Source: Flavobacterium aquariorum
Lineage (GTDB): Bacteria > Bacteroidota > Bacteroidia > Flavobacteriales > Flavobacteriaceae
Assembly (NCBI RefSeq): GCF_003254745.1
Contig: NZ_QKXH01000006.1
Location: forward strand, 124,001-188,000
DNA: 64,000 nucleotides
Direction: 5' to 3'
The notes beneath the pieces are model-generated. The model had not been told where the DNA came from. It searched no databases and worked only from the letters and a program-made list of their open reading frames with translations. Below are positions 45,407 to 54,311 of this stretch, piece by piece. Made by a program: the position numbers and the translations under genes. The stretch's first letter is position 1. The number at the start of each line of letters is the position of its first letter.

Positions 45407-45790
45407 CTAAACAAACCTTTTCAGATAAACCAAAGCATCATCTTCTTTAGTGAAAATTTGAGTAGGTACAGAAGGCTTACTAATCTCTACATAAAAAGTG
45501 CTAATAATTAAGGAAACTTTTTCATGTACAATAAGCGCTACTGCTTTTGTCAATATGGAGCCCGATTGTGCCAAATGATCTCTTCCAGCTTTCTCAGTTG
45601 CAACGATACCTCGAATATCACATAGAATAGGATAAGACCTTTCATTTTGAAAATGAATTCTATCAGTTACAACACACTGGGCTACCTTAAGATCAATAAT
45701 AGTATTGGGCTTATATTCAAAAAAAAGAATACCATCGGTTATCCAAAACCGCGCAAAATCATTCTCATAAAAATCATGTGCTGCAATCAT
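45407..45790 (-). CDS. STAS/SpoIIAA-like small protein
   Basis: A 127-residue protein without signal. Alternating strands and helices (FWITDGILFFEYKPNTIIDL, YPILCDIRGIVATEKAGRDH, SVPTQIFTKEDDALVYLKRF) suggest a STAS/SpoIIAA-like fold, the type used for protein-protein regulation. It is probably the first gene of the transcript that contains the AraC regulator, so it may modulate it. Family assignment (DUF7793-like) is tentative. Confidence 0.6.
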   Translation of the reverse strand: MIAAHDFYENDFARFWITDGILFFEYKPNTIIDLKVAQCVVTDRIHFQNERSYPILCDIRGIVATEKAGRDHLAQSGSILTKAVALIVHEKVSLIISTFYVEISKPSVPTQIFTKEDDALVYLKRFV

Positions 45791-45845
45791 GTTCTATGAA
45801 TTAAAGTTTTATAATTTAACAAAAATATAAACATTTATTAAAATG

Positions 45846-45927
45846 GTAGTTGTTCATTTGGGATTATTTGTTGCTTTTTGTAGTATTTGTTGTTAATTCG
45901 GGAATTTGACTTGTCAATTTGGGAGTA
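45846..45927 (+). promoter_or_regulatory. operator-like repeats, locus 2, between STAS gene and aminotransferase gene
   Basis: Three related words on the plus strand: TTGTTCATTTGGGATTA (45850-45866), TTGTTAATTCGGGAATT (45890-45906), and TTGTCAATTTGGGAGTA (45911-45927). The last two GGG cores are 21 bases apart. The third unit with its flank is identical for 21 bases to the one at 34385-34405. The group is 85 bases upstream of the aminotransferase ATG. Confidence 0.6.
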
Positions 45928-46011
45928 TTGAAGAAGTAGTTGAAATAACTTTCATTTTTTTTATGAAATTTATGACTCTATTTTAATAAACCACCAAAAA
46001 AGAAGTAACCA

Positions 46012-48441
46012 ATGGCAAAAATCAAACACAACAACTTTATCGATACTGTGGATGAAGTTTTTTCGGAAGCAAAGAAAGAAGGCATACTGCACTTATATGC
46101 AGAAGACAAGGTTTTAACGGGCAGGACAATCCAGATCAAGGGAAAGGAAATGTTACATTTCGGAACAACAGGATATCTGGGTTTGGAACAGGACGACAGA
46201 CTTAAAGAAGCTGCTATTCAAGCCATACGTAATTATGGTACACAATTCCCTCTTTCAAAATCATATATTTCACATCCATTATATAGTGAATTGGAAAGTA
46301 AAATCGAACAAATGTATGGTATACCACCTATTATAACCAAGAACAGTACATTGGGGCATTTAGCTATTATCCCAACGCTCATTAGAGATGAGGATGCAGT
46401 AATAATAGATCACCAGGTCCACTGGAGTGTGCAAAATGCTTGTCAACTTTTAAAACTGCGAGGAATTCCGGTAGAAATGATCAGACACAGCAATTTGGAT
46501 ATGTTGGAAGATAAAATAAAACAACTAAGTACTAAATGCAACAAAATTTGGTATATGGCCGATGGAGTATATTCCATGTTTGGGGATTATGCACCCATAC
46601 CTGAATTATTGGCTTTAACTCAAAAATATACACAGCTAAATCTTTATTTTGATGATGTTCATGGAATGAGTTGGAAAGGCAAAAACGGTACTGGTTTTAT
46701 TTTTGATGCTATCAAAGAATTACCTGAAAATTGCATTGTAGTGAGTACACTAAGTAAAACCTTTGGAGCCAGTGGGGCAACATTATTTTGCAAGAATCAA
46801 AAATTGAGAGACAAAATCAAAAATTTTGGAGGACCCTTAACTTTTTCCGCTCAGTTAGAACCAGCGTCAGTTGCAGCAGCAATTGCCTCTGCAGACATAC
46901 ATTTATCTCCTGAAATACAATTGAAACAAAAAGATTTGGCGGATAAAATTTTCCACTTCAATCAATTATTGACATTAGGAAGTCTTCCAATAATTTCAAA
47001 AAATGATTCACCAGTTTTCTTTTTAGGAATGGGTACACCCGCAACTGCTTATAACTTTTCGAAACGTTTATTCAAGGAAGGATTTTTTCTAAATTTGGGG
47101 ATTTATCCTGCCGTACCAATCAAGAATACCGGAATTAGAATTACGCTATCCAGTCACAATCAGCAACAGGACATTACAGCCTTGTCCGAAGCGTTGGAAT
47201 TCCATTTTCCTAAAGCGTTGGAAGAAACAAACAACAGTGAAAACAAAATCAGACAGGCTTTTGGAATTGACAGTAAAAAAGTAGAAAAGATTGTCGACTC
47301 AAATAATCAGCAACTTTTTATTGAAGAAAAAAATACCATTCAAGATATCGAAAAATCAGAATGGAATCAATACATGGGAAAACAAAATATTTTCGATTGG
47401 GAAGGACTGGTTTATTTAGAGAATGCATTCAGCCAGCATCCAGACCCGACAAACCAATGGGATTTTTATTATTACACTATTAAAGATAATAAAGGTGATA
47501 CAATACTTATGACCTTTTTTACTTATGCCCTTTGGAAAGACGATATGTTGGCAACTGAATCTGTCTCCATCCATTTGGAAGAAATTAGAAAAACCAATCC
47601 CTTATACCTCACTTCAAGAGTATTGAATATGGGGACTCTATTTACTGAAGGTAAACACTGTTTCATCAATCAGGAACATCCTTTAGCAGAAAAGGCATTG
47701 AAAGCACTATTGGATAAATTAGAAGAAAAATACAATGCCTTAAATGCCGACATGTTAGTATTGAGAGATTTCGAAAAAGACAATTGCTTCAACAAAACAA
47801 TTGTAGATCAAGGATATTTTAAAATAGACATGCCTGAATCTTGTGTAGTTCAAAACCATGTTTGGCATACCTACGAAGAGTTTACAGAAACATTATCTCC
47901 GCGTTCCCGTAAACATTTTAGTAAAGAGATAGAACCTTATGAAAAGTACTATGATGTTACAATAAAAGATAAATTGAGCAAATCAGAAATAGAAAGAGCA
48001 TACCAACTCTACAACAATGTAAAAGACAATAATTACGCTATCAATACATTTCGATATTCTCAAGAAGTTTTCGAAAACATGAATGAAAGTCCAAACTGGG
48101 AGTTCATATTATTAGCATTGAAAATAGATAATGAAAATCCATTTGTAGGAGTTATGTTTTGCTACAAAAATAATAATCACACCTATGTCCCGGAATTAAT
48201 AGGGATGGACTATAAATGGGCTAAAGAATACCAACTCTACAGGCAACTGTTATTTCAAACCATAAAAAGAGCTAATGCACTGCAGTTTCAAAAAATAGAT
48301 TTTGGAGTATCAGCTTCCTTTGAAAAAAGAAAATTAGGAGCCCAAATAATTCCAAAAGTAGCCTATGTTCAGGCAAGAGACAATTACGCGATGGAAGTTA
48401 TGAATACTTTGCAAAATGATTACAAATCAATTGCAAAATGA
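46012..48441 (+). CDS. alpha-oxoamine-synthase-like PLP enzyme fused to a GNAT-type domain
   Basis: An 809-residue two-domain protein. Residues 1-410 are a fold-type I aminotransferase of the KBL/BioF/serine-palmitoyltransferase group: DDVHGMSWKGKNGTG (Asp214, His217) and the Schiff-base Lys249 in STLSKTFGASG. The C-terminal 370 residues resemble a FemAB/BioF2-like acyltransferase of the GNAT superfamily (LSPRSRKHFSKEI, VGVMFCYKNN, FGVSASFEKRKLGA). Together they could condense an amino acid with an acyl thioester and acylate the product. The actual product is unknown. It is followed 31 bases later by rteC. Confidence 0.8.
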   Translation: MAKIKHNNFIDTVDEVFSEAKKEGILHLYAEDKVLTGRTIQIKGKEMLHFGTTGYLGLEQDDRLKEAAIQAIRNYGTQFPLSKSYISHPLYSELESKIEQMYGIPPIITKNSTLGHLAIIPTLIRDEDAVIIDHQVHWSVQNACQLLKLRGIPVEMIRHSNLDMLEDKIKQLSTKCNKIWYMADGVYSMFGDYAPIPELLALTQKYTQLNLYFDDVHGMSWKGKNGTGFIFDAIKELPENCIVVSTLSKTFGASGATLFCKNQKLRDKIKNFGGPLTFSAQLEPASVAAAIASADIHLSPEIQLKQKDLADKIFHFNQLLTLGSLPIISKNDSPVFFLGMGTPATAYNFSKRLFKEGFFLNLGIYPAVPIKNTGIRITLSSHNQQQDITALSEALEFHFPKALEETNNSENKIRQAFGIDSKKVEKIVDSNNQQLFIEEKNTIQDIEKSEWNQYMGKQNIFDWEGLVYLENAFSQHPDPTNQWDFYYYTIKDNKGDTILMTFFTYALWKDDMLATESVSIHLEEIRKTNPLYLTSRVLNMGTLFTEGKHCFINQEHPLAEKALKALLDKLEEKYNALNADMLVLRDFEKDNCFNKTIVDQGYFKIDMPESCVVQNHVWHTYEEFTETLSPRSRKHFSKEIEPYEKYYDVTIKDKLSKSEIERAYQLYNNVKDNNYAINTFRYSQEVFENMNESPNWEFILLALKIDNENPFVGVMFCYKNNNHTYVPELIGMDYKWAKEYQLYRQLLFQTIKRANALQFQKIDFGVSASFEKRKLGAQIIPKVAYVQARDNYAMEVMNTLQNDYKSIAK

Positions 48442-48472
48442 CGAAGGCATATTGACAACTAATATTAAAAAG

Positions 48473-49306
48473 ATGTTTGAAAAAGCAATTGAATCATTTA
48501 ATACTGTCTGTAATGAAATTTTAGAGGCAAACGAAACAATGCAAAATAAGGCTTGCAATGGAATTGTATTGTGTAATAAAACATTAACGAACTTAAAAGA
48601 GATAGTCGATAAAAATGACTTCAACACTGTTCCAGAGGAGATTGATTTTTTCAAAAATATCAAACCCGTTCCTATGAGTTTATTGATTTATTTCACCGAA
48701 GTACGCTCCTGTGAATTAAGAATGCCTAAGGCGGGCAACACTTATAAGGTCCAATTCCTCCAAAAAGAACTGCGAAAAATCAATAAGTTTTTTTACAGAA
48801 ATGCCGATTTTGTGCATTATATGGAACAAGGATACTGTTACCTAGACCATCAATTCTTTACCAGAAACCATCGGGATAATTTTCCTTTTACCCCCATGAC
48901 AGATTACTACCAGTTTCCCGAATTTTCAACATCACAAGACATGCTTTGGGCAAAAGTAAAGGCAATGTACCGATTCATTCACTACATCCGGCAAGCACTA
49001 AAAAGACTAAAAGTCGATGATTCCGAAATATTTGAAGAAAAAAAACACAAAGTATTGGTATGGACAGGGCCAAAAACAGCTTTAACAGAATTGATTTATG
49101 CATTGTTTTCTAATGGGACAATCAATCATGGTGCTGCAGATATTAATACGATAACAGCATCTTTTGAAGATTTTTTTAACATCAAACTAGATAACATCTA
49201 TAAAACCTATACCGAAATCAAAGCCCGTAAAAGCAGTAAGACAAAATTTCTAGAAGAATTAACGCTAAACTTACAGCAAAAAATGTCGAGAGAAGACCAA
49301 GAGTAA
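48473..49306 (+). CDS. rteC: RteC domain protein
   Basis: A 277-residue protein matching RteC, the regulator first known from the tetracycline-induced conjugative transposon CTnDOT. Recognisable parts are FFKNIKPVPMSLLIYFTEVR, the charged YKVQFLQKELRKINKFFYRN segment, and the C-terminal helical region ending with a two-part HTH (KTALTELIYALFSNGTINHG, FEDFFNIKLDNIYKTYTEIK). In CTnDOT it activates excision genes. No tetracycline resistance gene or rteA/rteB is visible here. An upstream in-frame ATG at 48416 would overlap the previous gene; 48473 is preferred. Confidence 0.85.
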   Translation: MFEKAIESFNTVCNEILEANETMQNKACNGIVLCNKTLTNLKEIVDKNDFNTVPEEIDFFKNIKPVPMSLLIYFTEVRSCELRMPKAGNTYKVQFLQKELRKINKFFYRNADFVHYMEQGYCYLDHQFFTRNHRDNFPFTPMTDYYQFPEFSTSQDMLWAKVKAMYRFIHYIRQALKRLKVDDSEIFEEKKHKVLVWTGPKTALTELIYALFSNGTINHGAADINTITASFEDFFNIKLDNIYKTYTEIKARKSSKTKFLEELTLNLQQKMSREDQE

Positions 49307-49402
49307 AGTCGTAACTACGAAAGCGCACAAGCAGTAAATCCATATTTAAAAGGATATACTGCTTTTTTTTATGCTAGAACTAATCAAAGAATAATTCTCT
49401 AT

Positions 49403-49499
49403 AAAAATAAGGTTTTTACCGATTTTGAATGTTAATTTTTTTCGTACTACGAAAGCCATTGGGATAAAATCCAATAATTACCACTAAATTTTGTGGAAA
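49403..49499 (+). repeat. direct repeat, unit 1
   Basis: Its core GTACTACGAAAGCCATTGGG plus ATAAAATC (49444-49471) is identical in unit 2, exactly 240 bases downstream. Flanking similarity (AAGG.TTTTA, AATGTTAA, AATTTTGT.GAAA) extends to about 97 bases. Confidence 0.75.
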
Positions 49500-49642
49500 T
49501 GAGACTGACCGGTATCGATCTAGGAGGGGATTCGTGGTTCACTCATTTTTCATGACAGAATCACTTAAATAATTGAGGCCTAAAAAGAGAATATTTTAAA
49601 TCGAATAAGAAATCATCATTTTTTAGAGAATTATTTTTCAGT

Positions 49643-49739
49643 AAAACCAAGGCTTTAAGAATTTTAAATGTTAAAAATTTTCAGTACTACGAAAGCCATT
49701 GGGATAAAATCTAACAAAAGCTACTGAATTTTGTAAAAG
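49643..49739 (+). repeat. direct repeat, unit 2
   Basis: The second unit has its core at 49684-49711. It ends about 70 bases before the HTH gene of the conjugative element and may be part of its promoter or a recombination or binding site. Confidence 0.75.
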
Positions 49740-49806
49740 CATATTAAACAGTATCTGTATCTGGAAGAATTGCTACATACTGCGTATTGAACCTAAAATA
49801 TTGATT

Positions 49807-50115
49807 ATGAATGTTGATAGAATAGAATTTATGGCTTGGATGGAGCGAATAATCGAGAGGTTCGACATCCTTATGGAATTGGTAAGCGGGGCTAAAAATC
49901 AAAGTACTATTATTGATGGAGAAGAGCTGCTGGACAATCAGGATATTTTGCAGATGTTGAAGATAAGTGCACGATCACTTCAGCGTTACCGCTCTTCTGG
50001 CAAGTTGCCCTATTATACAATTAGTGGAAAAATTTATTATAAGCTCTCAGATGTGCACCAGTTCATCAGAGAAAGCTTTACTGCTTCCATGCCCAAAGTA
50101 AAAGTCAATGGGTGA
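49807..50115 (+). CDS. helix-turn-helix protein of the conjugative element
   Basis: A 102-residue protein: a short N-terminal helix (EFMAWMERIIERFDILMELV), then an HTH_17/excisionase-type domain, LDNQDILQMLKISARSLQRY and the wing GKLPYYTISGKIYYKLSDVH. Proteins of this kind open the accessory module of many Bacteroidota conjugative transposons, upstream of the DUF3945 and topB genes, as here. A TTG two codons upstream is an alternative start. It shares architecture with the protein at 6034. Confidence 0.8.
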   Translation: MNVDRIEFMAWMERIIERFDILMELVSGAKNQSTIIDGEELLDNQDILQMLKISARSLQRYRSSGKLPYYTISGKIYYKLSDVHQFIRESFTASMPKVKVNG

Positions 50116-50198
50116 CAAATAGTGCAAATAAATGACATTTAGTACAAAACAGTGGAAGGTTCTTTTACTTTCGATATCGAACTTAAATATTTCAAATT

Positions 50199-51650
50199 AT
50201 GAGCGAACAAACTTTAGATAAACCGCAATCTCCCGAACAATTATCCGAGATATTACTGGTACTGGATAAAGAGAAAAAAAAAATTCAGGCTGTAAAGGGA
50301 ATCGATGAAAATGGCAAGCTGGAAACCGTTGACCCTACAAAGAAGAACCAGAACCAGTTTATGCGGGTTGATAAGCAGGGTGATTTCTTTTCCAACTTCT
50401 TCTCTAATTTCTTCAGCCAGTTGAAGAACCCTACCAATTTCTCGTTCTTCAAAGTCCCTGTACCATTGGCTATTAATATGGCAAAAGAAATGCAAAAACA
50501 GTTAGATCATCCAACATTTGAAGGAGAACAACTAATGAAGCAACACGAAGTGAAAACTGAACTAGATAAAAATAATAAACAAGAAAATAAAAATAGTATG
50601 GAAACAAAACAGACAACATCGGAAACAAGCGAGTACCGCTATAAACCGGAACAGATTGATTGGGAAACAATGAACAATCTCGGACTGAACAAAGAAAAAC
50701 TTGAAAAGATGAACCTCCTTGATCCTTTACTGAGAGGTTTTAAAACCAATGAGCTAGTGCCTGTAAGCCTTAATCTCGGCACAGCTGTTACCCGTATGGA
50801 TGCACGGCTGTCTCTGCAACAAAATGATGAAGGGGCGGTTGTGGTTGCCATTCATGGTATCCGCAAAGAACCTAACCTGAATTTTCCTTTTTTCGGTCAC
50901 GAGTTCACTAAGGAAGATAAAGACAACCTGCTTCAGGCAGGCAATATGGGTCGTGTAGTCAATCTGACCAATCCAAAAACGAATGAGAGCATTCCATCCA
51001 TTGTCAGCGTGGACAGGCTTACCAATGAGCTTGTAGCACTGCGAACAGACAAAATCAAAATCCCTGATGAGATCAAAGGCGTGAAACTAGATGATGTACA
51101 AAAGCAAATCCTAATGGAAGGCAAACCACTTTATATAGAAGGAATGACTTCCAAAAAAGGAACTGCGTTTGATGCAACCGTACAATTCAATGCTGATAAA
51201 CATTTTGTAGAGTTCCTGTTTGACAGGGGTAACTCCAATAAGCAGATGCAAGGTAATCAGCAAGCCCAATCGCAGGAAGTTCCGAAAACCTTTAGGGACA
51301 AAGAGCTGGATAAGGAGCAATATCAGAAATTCAAAGACGGACAAACTGTTTATGTCAGCGGATTGGTAGATAAGAAAGGTAAGGAATATAATGGTTACAT
51401 CACCTTTAACAAGGAAACCAATAAAACAGATTTCTCTTTTCAAAATCCGAATAAGGTTAAAGAGCAGGCGAAGCCCACCGAAGCATACAAAACACAGACA
51501 GCTGTTAATTCAGAAGGTAAAACCAATGAAGCAACCAAGAATATCAAAGAGCCTTTGAAATCAGGCCAAAAAAATCCCGACAGTAAGGAACAGCAGGAAC
51601 AACAAGAAGCAGCTCAAGCACCTGCCAAATCCAAAGGGCGTAAAATGTAA
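50199..51650 (+). CDS. DUF4099/DUF3945 domain protein of a conjugative element
   Basis: A 483-residue soluble protein. The N-terminal 110 residues form a module also found in the next gene (LLVLDKEKKKIQAVKG, NFFSQLKNPTNFSFFKVPVP). A linker precedes a DUF4099-like segment (YKPEQIDWETMNNLGLNKEK). The C-terminal half is DUF3945, with two copies of a 30-residue module (LYIEGMTSKKGTAFDATVQF and VYVSGLVDKKGKEYNGYITF). The tail is Gln/Lys-rich and ends KSKGRKM. Such proteins accompany topB in Bacteroidota elements; the function is unknown. Confidence 0.85.
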   Translation: MSEQTLDKPQSPEQLSEILLVLDKEKKKIQAVKGIDENGKLETVDPTKKNQNQFMRVDKQGDFFSNFFSNFFSQLKNPTNFSFFKVPVPLAINMAKEMQKQLDHPTFEGEQLMKQHEVKTELDKNNKQENKNSMETKQTTSETSEYRYKPEQIDWETMNNLGLNKEKLEKMNLLDPLLRGFKTNELVPVSLNLGTAVTRMDARLSLQQNDEGAVVVAIHGIRKEPNLNFPFFGHEFTKEDKDNLLQAGNMGRVVNLTNPKTNESIPSIVSVDRLTNELVALRTDKIKIPDEIKGVKLDDVQKQILMEGKPLYIEGMTSKKGTAFDATVQFNADKHFVEFLFDRGNSNKQMQGNQQAQSQEVPKTFRDKELDKEQYQKFKDGQTVYVSGLVDKKGKEYNGYITFNKETNKTDFSFQNPNKVKEQAKPTEAYKTQTAVNSEGKTNEATKNIKEPLKSGQKNPDSKEQQEQQEAAQAPAKSKGRKM

Positions 51651-51718
51651 TTACCTAAATACATTCATTGCGAAAAACTCTGGACTGCGTTACTTAATAA
51701 ACTTAAAAAGCATTGATT

Positions 51719-52162
51719 ATGAATAAACTAATGATAGATGGACAACAATCTGTGGAAAAAAACTCTAATCTACTATTATTAGTAGATATGGATAAAGTAG
51801 ATAAGATAGTACTCGGAATGAAGGGAGTTGGAAAATATGATGAATATGAAACGGCAGAAGTAAAAAAGGAAAATCATAGAGAGTTTAAAAGGTTTGATAA
51901 GAATGATAATTTTCTTCTCTACTTTCTTATGGATTTTTTTGCAAATATGCATAATCCAACACGTTATAAACTTTTCATTGTGCCAGAATCAAAAGCAGTT
52001 GAATTAGCAAAGGAAATTCAAATTATTATCAATAATCCTTACAAGGAAGGTGGATTATTGTTGAAGAAATATGAGTTACAGACAGAACAATTACAAAAGC
52101 AATTGCTGTCTGAACAGGAAAAGCTACAGACACCAATGAAATCAAGTGGAAGAAAAATATAG
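51719..52162 (+). CDS. shortened paralogue of the DUF3945 protein
   Basis: A 147-residue protein that repeats only the ends of its upstream neighbour. The N-terminal module (LLLLVDMDKVDKIVLGMKGV, FLMDFFANMHNPTRYKLFIV) joins directly to a Gln-rich stretch and the tail KSSGRKI. The whole DUF4099/DUF3945 middle is absent. Similarity at both ends points to duplication with internal loss. It may compete with or partner the long form. Confidence 0.7.
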   Translation: MNKLMIDGQQSVEKNSNLLLLVDMDKVDKIVLGMKGVGKYDEYETAEVKKENHREFKRFDKNDNFLLYFLMDFFANMHNPTRYKLFIVPESKAVELAKEIQIIINNPYKEGGLLLKKYELQTEQLQKQLLSEQEKLQTPMKSSGRKI

Positions 52163-52223
52163 TCACGTGAAATTTAAAAATGCCAAAGGTATTTTATGTG
52201 ACAAATAGAATAAAAAGATACAT

Positions 52224-54311
52224 ATGAAAATAGTAATTGCAGAAAAACCAAGTGTAGCCAAGGAAATAGCAGGCCTGTTGGGAGCATCTGAAAAGAAGGA
52301 TGGCTACCTGACAGGCAACGGCTATTATGTTACCTGGGCTTTTGGACATTTAGTAGGATTGGGTATGCCGGAAGATTACGGCATTTCTGGATTTCAGAAA
52401 TCATGCCTGCCGATACTGCCCAATCCTTTTTTATTGACAATACGTAAAATAAAAAAAGATAAAGGCTATACGACAGATATAGGTGCATTAAAGCAACTGA
52501 AAGTAATAGAACAGCTCATTGGCCTTAGTGAAAAGATTATCGTAGCAACCGATGCCGGACGTGAGGGTGAATTAATATTCCGTTACATCTATGAATATCT
52601 GAAATGCAACAAACCGTTTGAACGCCTTTGGATTAGTTCGCTAACCGAAAAGGCAATCAAGCAGGGTTTTGACAACCTGAAACCCGGTAACGATTTTGAT
52701 GGATTATTTCAAGCAGCGCAAGGCAGGAGCCGTGCTGATTGGCTGGTGGGCATCAATTCTTCGCAGGCACTGTCAATTGCCGCAGGCAACGGCATTTATT
52801 CGCTCGGAAGAGTGCAGACACCTACACTTGCTTTAATATGTAGGCGTTATCAGGAAAACAGAAATTTTTCGGTGCAACAATACTGGCAGATACAGTTGTC
52901 CCATACAAAAGAGTTCATAGATTTTAAAAGCCTTTCCAAAACCAAATGGGAAGACAAAAAACTGGCAGAAGATACGTTGAAGTCCATCCAAAGAAACAGC
53001 AATATTTCTACTGTTACGTCAGTAGAAATCAAAACTGTAACGGAGCAACCGCCTTTGTTGTTTGATCTGACAGGCTTGCAAAAAGAAGCTAACAAGACAT
53101 TGAACCTGTCTGCTGAAGAAACTTTGAATATAGCCCAAAGCCTGTATGAAAAGAAATTTATTACTTACCCGCGTACCGGAAGTAAATACATTCCGGAAGA
53201 TATGTGGGCAGAAATCCCTAATCTTATCAGGGCTTTGCAAGATATGGGAGTCTTCAAGCAAGCAGTAACCAAAGTGAAATGGGGACATTTCAATAAACGT
53301 ATAGTGAATGATCTTCGTGTTACAGATCATCATGGTCTGCTGATTACGGACAAAATCCCTTCGGCTTTATCGGCAAGGGAAAATGCAGTTTACAATATGA
53401 TTGCCTTTCGACTACTGGAAGCAATTTCACAAGCTTGTACAAAAGAGATTACCGATATTACTTTACAGGTTTTGCATTATGATTTTGGTCTGAAAGGTTG
53501 CAAGATATTGGAGCCAGGCTGGCATTTCATCAAAGGCAGTTTCTCTGATAATGATGCCGAACCTCTGCAGGAACTACCCGAACTGAAAAAAGGTGATGAA
53601 CTCAAAATCAAAGATGCTTCGGTTCTGGAAAAGAAAACCAGACCACCTGTGCTTTATACTGAGGCCGGACTTTTATCGGCTATGGAAACTGCTGGAAAGG
53701 AGATTGAAAATGAAGAGGAACGAAAAGCAATGCAAAACATAGGTATTGGTACACCAGCCACAAGAGCCACCATTATTGAAACCCTGTTTAGCCGTAACTA
53801 TATTCAAAGGGAAAATAAATCCCTGATACCTACCGGTAAAGGATTACAGGTCTATGAACTTATAAAAGATAAAAAGATTGCGGACGTAGCGATGACTGCA
53901 GAATGGGAGTTGACTTTGCAGAAAATTGAAAACAACGAAAGTAATGCAGATGATTTCCAAAAAGAAATGGAAAACTATGCAGCATTAATTACCAATGAAT
54001 TATTGCAAACTGCCATTGCACAAGAAAATCGGGCTATGCTTGACTGTCCCAAATGCAAAAATAGGCAACTGATTATAAGGGATAAAATTGTCAAATGTCC
54101 TGATGAGAACTGTAATTGGGTACAATTTCGAAATGTGTGTGGTGTACAAATCAGTATAGCCGATATAGAATGCATTGTCAACAAAGGAAAAACTTCTCTC
54201 ATCAAAGGGATGAAAAGCAAATCCGGAAAGAAATTCGATGCCTATATCGTATTAAATGAGAAAGCCGAAAGCTCTTTTGAATTTGAAAAATCTAAACTTC
54301 CGAAGAAATAA
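52224..54311 (+). CDS. topB: DNA topoisomerase III of a conjugative element
   Basis: A 695-residue type IA topoisomerase. The N-terminal Toprim domain starts MKIVIAEKPSVAKEIAGLLG and contains ATDAGREGELIFRYI. The active-site Tyr is in KFITYPRTGSKYIPEDM. GIGTPATRATIIETL is conserved. The C-terminus holds a four-cysteine zinc-ribbon-like stretch (CPKCKNRQLIIRDKIVKCPD). It then has a topoisomerase C-terminal repeat (LIKGMKSKSGKKFDAYIVLN) that resembles the DUF3945 modules next door. It probably resolves DNA during transfer or replication of the element. Confidence 0.93.
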   Translation: MKIVIAEKPSVAKEIAGLLGASEKKDGYLTGNGYYVTWAFGHLVGLGMPEDYGISGFQKSCLPILPNPFLLTIRKIKKDKGYTTDIGALKQLKVIEQLIGLSEKIIVATDAGREGELIFRYIYEYLKCNKPFERLWISSLTEKAIKQGFDNLKPGNDFDGLFQAAQGRSRADWLVGINSSQALSIAAGNGIYSLGRVQTPTLALICRRYQENRNFSVQQYWQIQLSHTKEFIDFKSLSKTKWEDKKLAEDTLKSIQRNSNISTVTSVEIKTVTEQPPLLFDLTGLQKEANKTLNLSAEETLNIAQSLYEKKFITYPRTGSKYIPEDMWAEIPNLIRALQDMGVFKQAVTKVKWGHFNKRIVNDLRVTDHHGLLITDKIPSALSARENAVYNMIAFRLLEAISQACTKEITDITLQVLHYDFGLKGCKILEPGWHFIKGSFSDNDAEPLQELPELKKGDELKIKDASVLEKKTRPPVLYTEAGLLSAMETAGKEIENEEERKAMQNIGIGTPATRATIIETLFSRNYIQRENKSLIPTGKGLQVYELIKDKKIADVAMTAEWELTLQKIENNESNADDFQKEMENYAALITNELLQTAIAQENRAMLDCPKCKNRQLIIRDKIVKCPDENCNWVQFRNVCGVQISIADIECIVNKGKTSLIKGMKSKSGKKFDAYIVLNEKAESSFEFEKSKLPKK

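Larger units (their letters stand above)
49307..49806. other. intergenic region of the conjugative element, holding a direct repeat
   Basis: No gene is apparent. It carries two 97-base direct repeats (listed separately). At 49311-49326 a partial third word, GTCGTAACTACGAAAGC, resembles their core. Confidence 0.5.
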
